This document shows positions 7,093 to 9,424 of a stretch of 9,424 bases of DNA, one piece after another (the stretch's first letter is position 1; each line of letters starts with the position of its first letter). The DNA comes from Sulfurimonas sp. UBA6014 (GTDB lineage Bacteria; Campylobacterota; Campylobacteria; Campylobacterales; Sulfurimonadaceae): NCBI GenBank assembly GCA_002428085.1, contig DJAA01000046.1, forward strand, positions 37,984 through 47,407, in the 5' to 3' direction. The position numbers and the translations under genes are program-made. A model generated the notes under the pieces. It did no database searches. It worked only from the letters and a program-made list of their open reading frames with translations, and had not been told where the DNA came from.

Positions 7093-7848
7093 TTAAATTA
7101 TCTTCTCCTGTCCTATTCTGTAAAGTGCAAAATCATACTTGAGCGGGTCGTTTTTGTCAAACTTTTTCAGCGCTTGTGTGAGTTCAATAGCGGCTTGCAA
7201 ATCATACGTATCTCTATGCAAAAGTCCGAGTTTTTTTGAAACCTTAAACGTATGCGTATCAAGCGGCATGATAAGGTCACCCTTATTTACGCCCTTCCAC
7301 AGCCCCATGTCGATAGCATCATCCCGCACCATCCAGCGTAAAAACATCATCCACCGCTTTAGCGCCCCCGCACCTTTTGTTTTTGTCGTGACCTTTGAAG
7401 TCAAAAAATCATACCCTTTACTTGTATGCGCAAACAAATCTCGCAGCATCATGATAAGAGCATTGATCCCCTCGATGGTACTGTTATTTGCGCTATATCC
7501 GCTCATAAAAACCTCTTCCAAAGTCGTTTTTTCATGCAACCGCTTCAGAGCAATAAACAAAGCCGCAACATCTTCACTCGTCTGAAATCGGTAGTAGTGG
7601 TTTTTAAGTGCCTCTTGTATTTAAACATCACTTTTGCTTAAAAGTGAAAAATCAAGCGAGTCCAAAAACTTCACAATCTGCTTCACATTTCCATAAGAAA
7701 AAAGGGCACAAATAAGTGAAACGCTCGGATCTTTATACCGATACGCCACCAAAATCGGGTCAAGCCTCTCTAGCGAAATCTCACCCAAAGCATTGCACTT
7801 GAGCACCTGTGCATCAAGGAGTTTTTTAATCTTCAAAAATCGTATCAA
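7093..7848 (-). pseudogene. TIGR02757/DUF2400 family protein gene interrupted by one in-frame TAA
   Basis: Read through one stop codon (TAA at 7621-7623), this frame gives about 251 residues, the usual family length. The first part (7621-7848) carries LERLDPILVAYRYKDPS and LICALFSYGNVKQIVKFLD, the family N-terminus. After the stop, the same frame continues at once with IQEALKNHYYRFQTSEDV, then FIALKRLHEKTTLEEVF, ALKRWMMFLRWMVRDD, DMGLWKG, IMPLDTHTFKVSKKLG and DPLKYDFALYRIG, the conserved core. No frameshift is needed, only one sense-to-stop change. The function is not established; the motif layout recalls helix-hairpin-helix DNA glycosylase relatives, which is only my inference. The start is uncertain: TTG 7848 (overlapping the upstream gene by 23 nt) or TTG 7836, both without a clear Shine-Dalgarno. 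A sequencing error cannot be excluded. Confidence 0.88.
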
Positions 7849-8347
7849 TTTCTTTCATGATGGCATCAGTTTTTACAAGTGCGTTTATGATGCGGTTGTA
7901 GTGTTTTAAGTCGCTTCGGCTTAGTTCTCGCCCTACTCTGTCTTTGAGCCATTTTTGGGCTGGTTGGTATCCGCCTATGTAAAATTCCCATGCGATGAGA
8001 GGGATATTTGAGATGGCTACTTCGGGGTTGATTTGGAGAGTTACTTTTTCATTTGCTACGATAAAATCTTTTTGATTTAGTTTATTTGTGATGTGTGGAT
8101 TTCCGTCATCTATCTCTATGATGCGTTCATTTAAGCTCTCATCTTCTAGCAGATGAATTTGTCGTAGTTTTGCTCCCATCTCTACCAACTGCCAAAATGT
8201 TTTAATTTCAGGAAATGCAACGCGTGGAAAATCTATCTTCAAAAACTCTTTGTATTTTTCTCGATAAGCATGAGAGTGTAAAACTGCGTAAATATAGTCC
8301 AAAATGTCGATAGGTGCGAAAGCATTAGTAGGTGAGACTAAAGTCAC
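7826..8347 (-). CDS. Orphan C-terminal specificity domain of a type ISP/IIG-like restriction-methylase (probable gene remnant)
   Basis: A 173-residue open frame from a GTG start. It closely resembles the extreme C-terminus of large (roughly 1000-residue) single-chain restriction-modification enzymes with a type ISP-like specificity domain. The telling motifs are FAPIDILDYIYAVLHS (10-25), YREKYKEFLKIDFPRV (28-43), FWQLVEMGAKLRQIHLLE (51-68), WEFYIGGYQPAQKWLKDR (120-137) and a closing helix KTDAIMKEID (159-168). The helicase/nuclease and NPPY-type methylase parts are absent: the frame is closed by TAA at 8378-8380 and priA ends at 8401, so no space remains for them. It alone should have neither cutting nor methylating activity. 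The start is weak (only GGA close upstream). It is best explained as the surviving tail of a deleted enzyme; a DNA-binding or interfering role is possible but not shown. Confidence 0.75.
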   Translation of the reverse strand: MTLVSPTNAFAPIDILDYIYAVLHSHAYREKYKEFLKIDFPRVAFPEIKTFWQLVEMGAKLRQIHLLEDESLNERIIEIDDGNPHITNKLNQKDFIVANEKVTLQINPEVAISNIPLIAWEFYIGGYQPAQKWLKDRVGRELSRSDLKHYNRIINALVKTDAIMKEIDTIFED

Positions 8348-8373
8348 ACTTCCAAAAATATTCTTTTGTCCAT
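8344..8373 (-). other. Possible nine-codon leader ORF before the specificity-domain gene
   Basis: ATG at 8371-8373 encodes MDKRIFLEV and stops at TGA 8344-8346, which overlaps the GTG start (8345-8347) of the following frame in another phase. It lies only about 5-8 nt downstream of the predicted transcription start, so translation would be nearly leaderless. Such a short ORF can occur by chance; the stop/start overlap is the only reason to list it. Confidence 0.2.
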
Positions 8374-8383
8374 AAACTTAACT

Positions 8384-8389
8384 ATTATA
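8384..8389 (-). promoter_or_regulatory. -10 element between priA and the specificity-domain remnant
   Basis: A perfect TATAAT (context GGGTATAATAG) on the minus strand in the 53-bp gap after the priA stop. It is preceded by the T-rich stretch ACTTTTTA and has no clear -35 box. It would drive the remnant, the DUF2400 frame and possibly the YheT gene. Confidence 0.55.
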
Positions 8390-8400
8390 CCCTAAAAAGT

Positions 8401-9424
8401 TTAGGAAAAATCAATAGGATCCATATCAATATCTGTATCGTGGCGATGGACAAAGTTGAGTGCTTTGAGCAGTGCGATGCGTTCTTTGGAGCGTAGCAAT
8501 ATGTGGTAACGGTATTTGTTGGCGATTCGTTCGATAGCGTTTTTGCCGTATCCTACTATCTCAACAGTGCCGATACCTTGAAGTTTGGCTACGGTTTCGT
8601 GCAGAATAGTTTGTGCTTTGGCTTCTTTGGTTTGGCTTATCAAAATACGAGCCAAAAAAACAAAAGGGGGGTAGAAATCTTTTGCAAACTTTAGTTCATC
8701 TTGAATAAAAACCTCGTAATTGTCCAAATATTTAGCAAAAAATTCACGATTGGCGCTTTCAATTATCACAGTAGCCTCTTTGGCTCTTCCGCACCTGCCA
8801 CTAAGTTGTTGCATCAATGCCACGGCTTTTTGCGTAGAGCGGTAATCCCCAATCCCCAAAAGATAATCCAATCCCGTAATAATGCCCAGCGTAATATTGG
8901 CATAATCATGCCCCTTGCTCAGCATTTGCGTACCTACTAATAGTTGTATCTCTCCGCTATCAAAGCGTTCGATGGTTTTTTGCAGTTTTTTAGCACTGTT
9001 GATACGGTCTTTGTCAAATTGCTCTATCTCGATACCCTCAATGGCTTGTTGAACAATCTCAATGGCTTCAACCGTGCCAATGCGTTGCGATAGAAGCGGA
9101 GAGTGACCGCAATTTTGACACGTCTCAATAATGGTTTGAGTAAAGTTGCAATAGTGGCATCGTAGGAGTCGGTATTTGGAATGAATCGCCATACCAACCG
9201 AACAAAAAGGGCATTTATGCGTCTCACCGCACGAGGGGCAAGTGAGGTATTTAAAGTTGGCACGAGTGGGGATAAAAAGAATGGTTTGATTGCCTTTGAT
9301 ACGGTTTTGTTTAATGGCATCGATGAGCGTTGCATCGATCGTATTGTTTGATGGAGTTTTGAAAATATAGCTCTTTTTGGTTTGGATATAGGCTTCTTGG
9401 AGTCGCACCACGGGGAGCTTTTGA
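8401..9424 (-). CDS. priA: Primosomal protein N' (replication-restart helicase PriA), C-terminal half; truncated by the right window edge
   Basis: The frame enters from beyond 9424 (first whole codon at 9421-9423, reading QKLPVVRLQE) and gives about 340 residues; the GTG inside it at about 9411 is not a real start. PriA is a 3'-to-5' DNA helicase that reloads the replisome at stalled forks. Eight cysteines in four CxxC pairs (CPSC, CPFC, CHYC, CQNC; visible residues 62-105) form the two zinc sites between the helicase lobes. Helicase motif V is GTQMLSKGHDY (164-174) and motif VI is QQLSGRCGR (205-213), where the usual AGR is CGR. Residues after about 240 (FYPPFVFLARI) form the C-terminal PriA domain. 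The N-terminal DNA-binding domain and Walker A/B lie outside the window. A -10 element follows its stop, so downstream genes need not depend on it. Confidence 0.96.
   Translation of the reverse strand, partial: QKLPVVRLQEAYIQTKKSYIFKTPSNNTIDATLIDAIKQNRIKGNQTILFIPTRANFKYLTCPSCGETHKCPFCSVGMAIHSKYRLLRCHYCNFTQTIIETCQNCGHSPLLSQRIGTVEAIEIVQQAIEGIEIEQFDKDRINSAKKLQKTIERFDSGEIQLLVGTQMLSKGHDYANITLGIITGLDYLLGIGDYRSTQKAVALMQQLSGRCGRAKEATVIIESANREFFAKYLDNYEVFIQDELKFAKDFYPPFVFLARILISQTKEAKAQTILHETVAKLQGIGTVEIVGYGKNAIERIANKYRYHILLRSKERIALLKALNFVHRHDTDIDMDPIDFS

Noticed and set aside
7139..7585. 148-codon plus-strand open frame opposite the DUF2400 gene
   Set aside because: The minus strand carries the conserved DUF2400 core over the same bases; the plus-strand product is serine-rich with no family resemblance.
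9024..9335. 103-codon minus-strand frame within priA
   Set aside because: It overlaps the PriA zinc-binding region in another phase and lacks any domain signal.

Overview
The window reads as a chromosomal segment of a low-GC, mesophilic member of the Campylobacterota, of the Sulfurimonas/Sulfurospirillum type. This is an inference from protein style, AT-rich spacers, TATAAT-only promoters without a clear -35 box, and non-ATG starts; the genus cannot be fixed from sequence alone. Every gene I can support is on the minus strand, so transcription runs from the right end to the left end.

In transcription order, the right end (8401-9424) holds the C-terminal half of the replication-restart helicase PriA, cut by the window edge. 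It is followed by an accessory-looking patch at 7093-8400. That patch has a short promoter region, then an isolated C-terminal specificity domain of a type ISP/IIG-like restriction-methylase with no methylase or nuclease part, and then a DUF2400 (TIGR02757) gene broken by one in-frame TAA. Next come a YheT-type alpha/beta hydrolase (6110-7090) and a small two-helix DUF2798 membrane protein (5810-6037).

A promoter at about 5773 starts a compact three-gene unit: a YccU-like CoA-binding protein, threonine ammonia-lyase IlvA with a C-terminal ACT domain and a TTG start, and a 708-residue protein built as a WD40 beta-propeller followed by a long alpha-helical region. After about 100 bp carrying two tandem -10 elements come ilvB and ilvN (acetolactate synthase large and small subunits). 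These two overlap by one base, and ilvN runs off the left edge.

Functionally, the left half is centred on branched-chain amino acid synthesis. IlvA makes 2-oxobutyrate from threonine, and IlvBN condenses 2-oxobutyrate or pyruvate with pyruvate, entering the isoleucine and valine/leucine routes. The WD40 protein sits between these steps, but nothing in its sequence ties it to them. The right half combines DNA housekeeping with signs of gene decay. No tRNA, rRNA, CRISPR array, insertion sequence or convincing rho-independent terminator was seen. I did not find a clearly new multi-gene system. The items most worth following up are the stop-interrupted DUF2400 gene, the orphan restriction-enzyme domain beside it, and the propeller-plus-solenoid protein.
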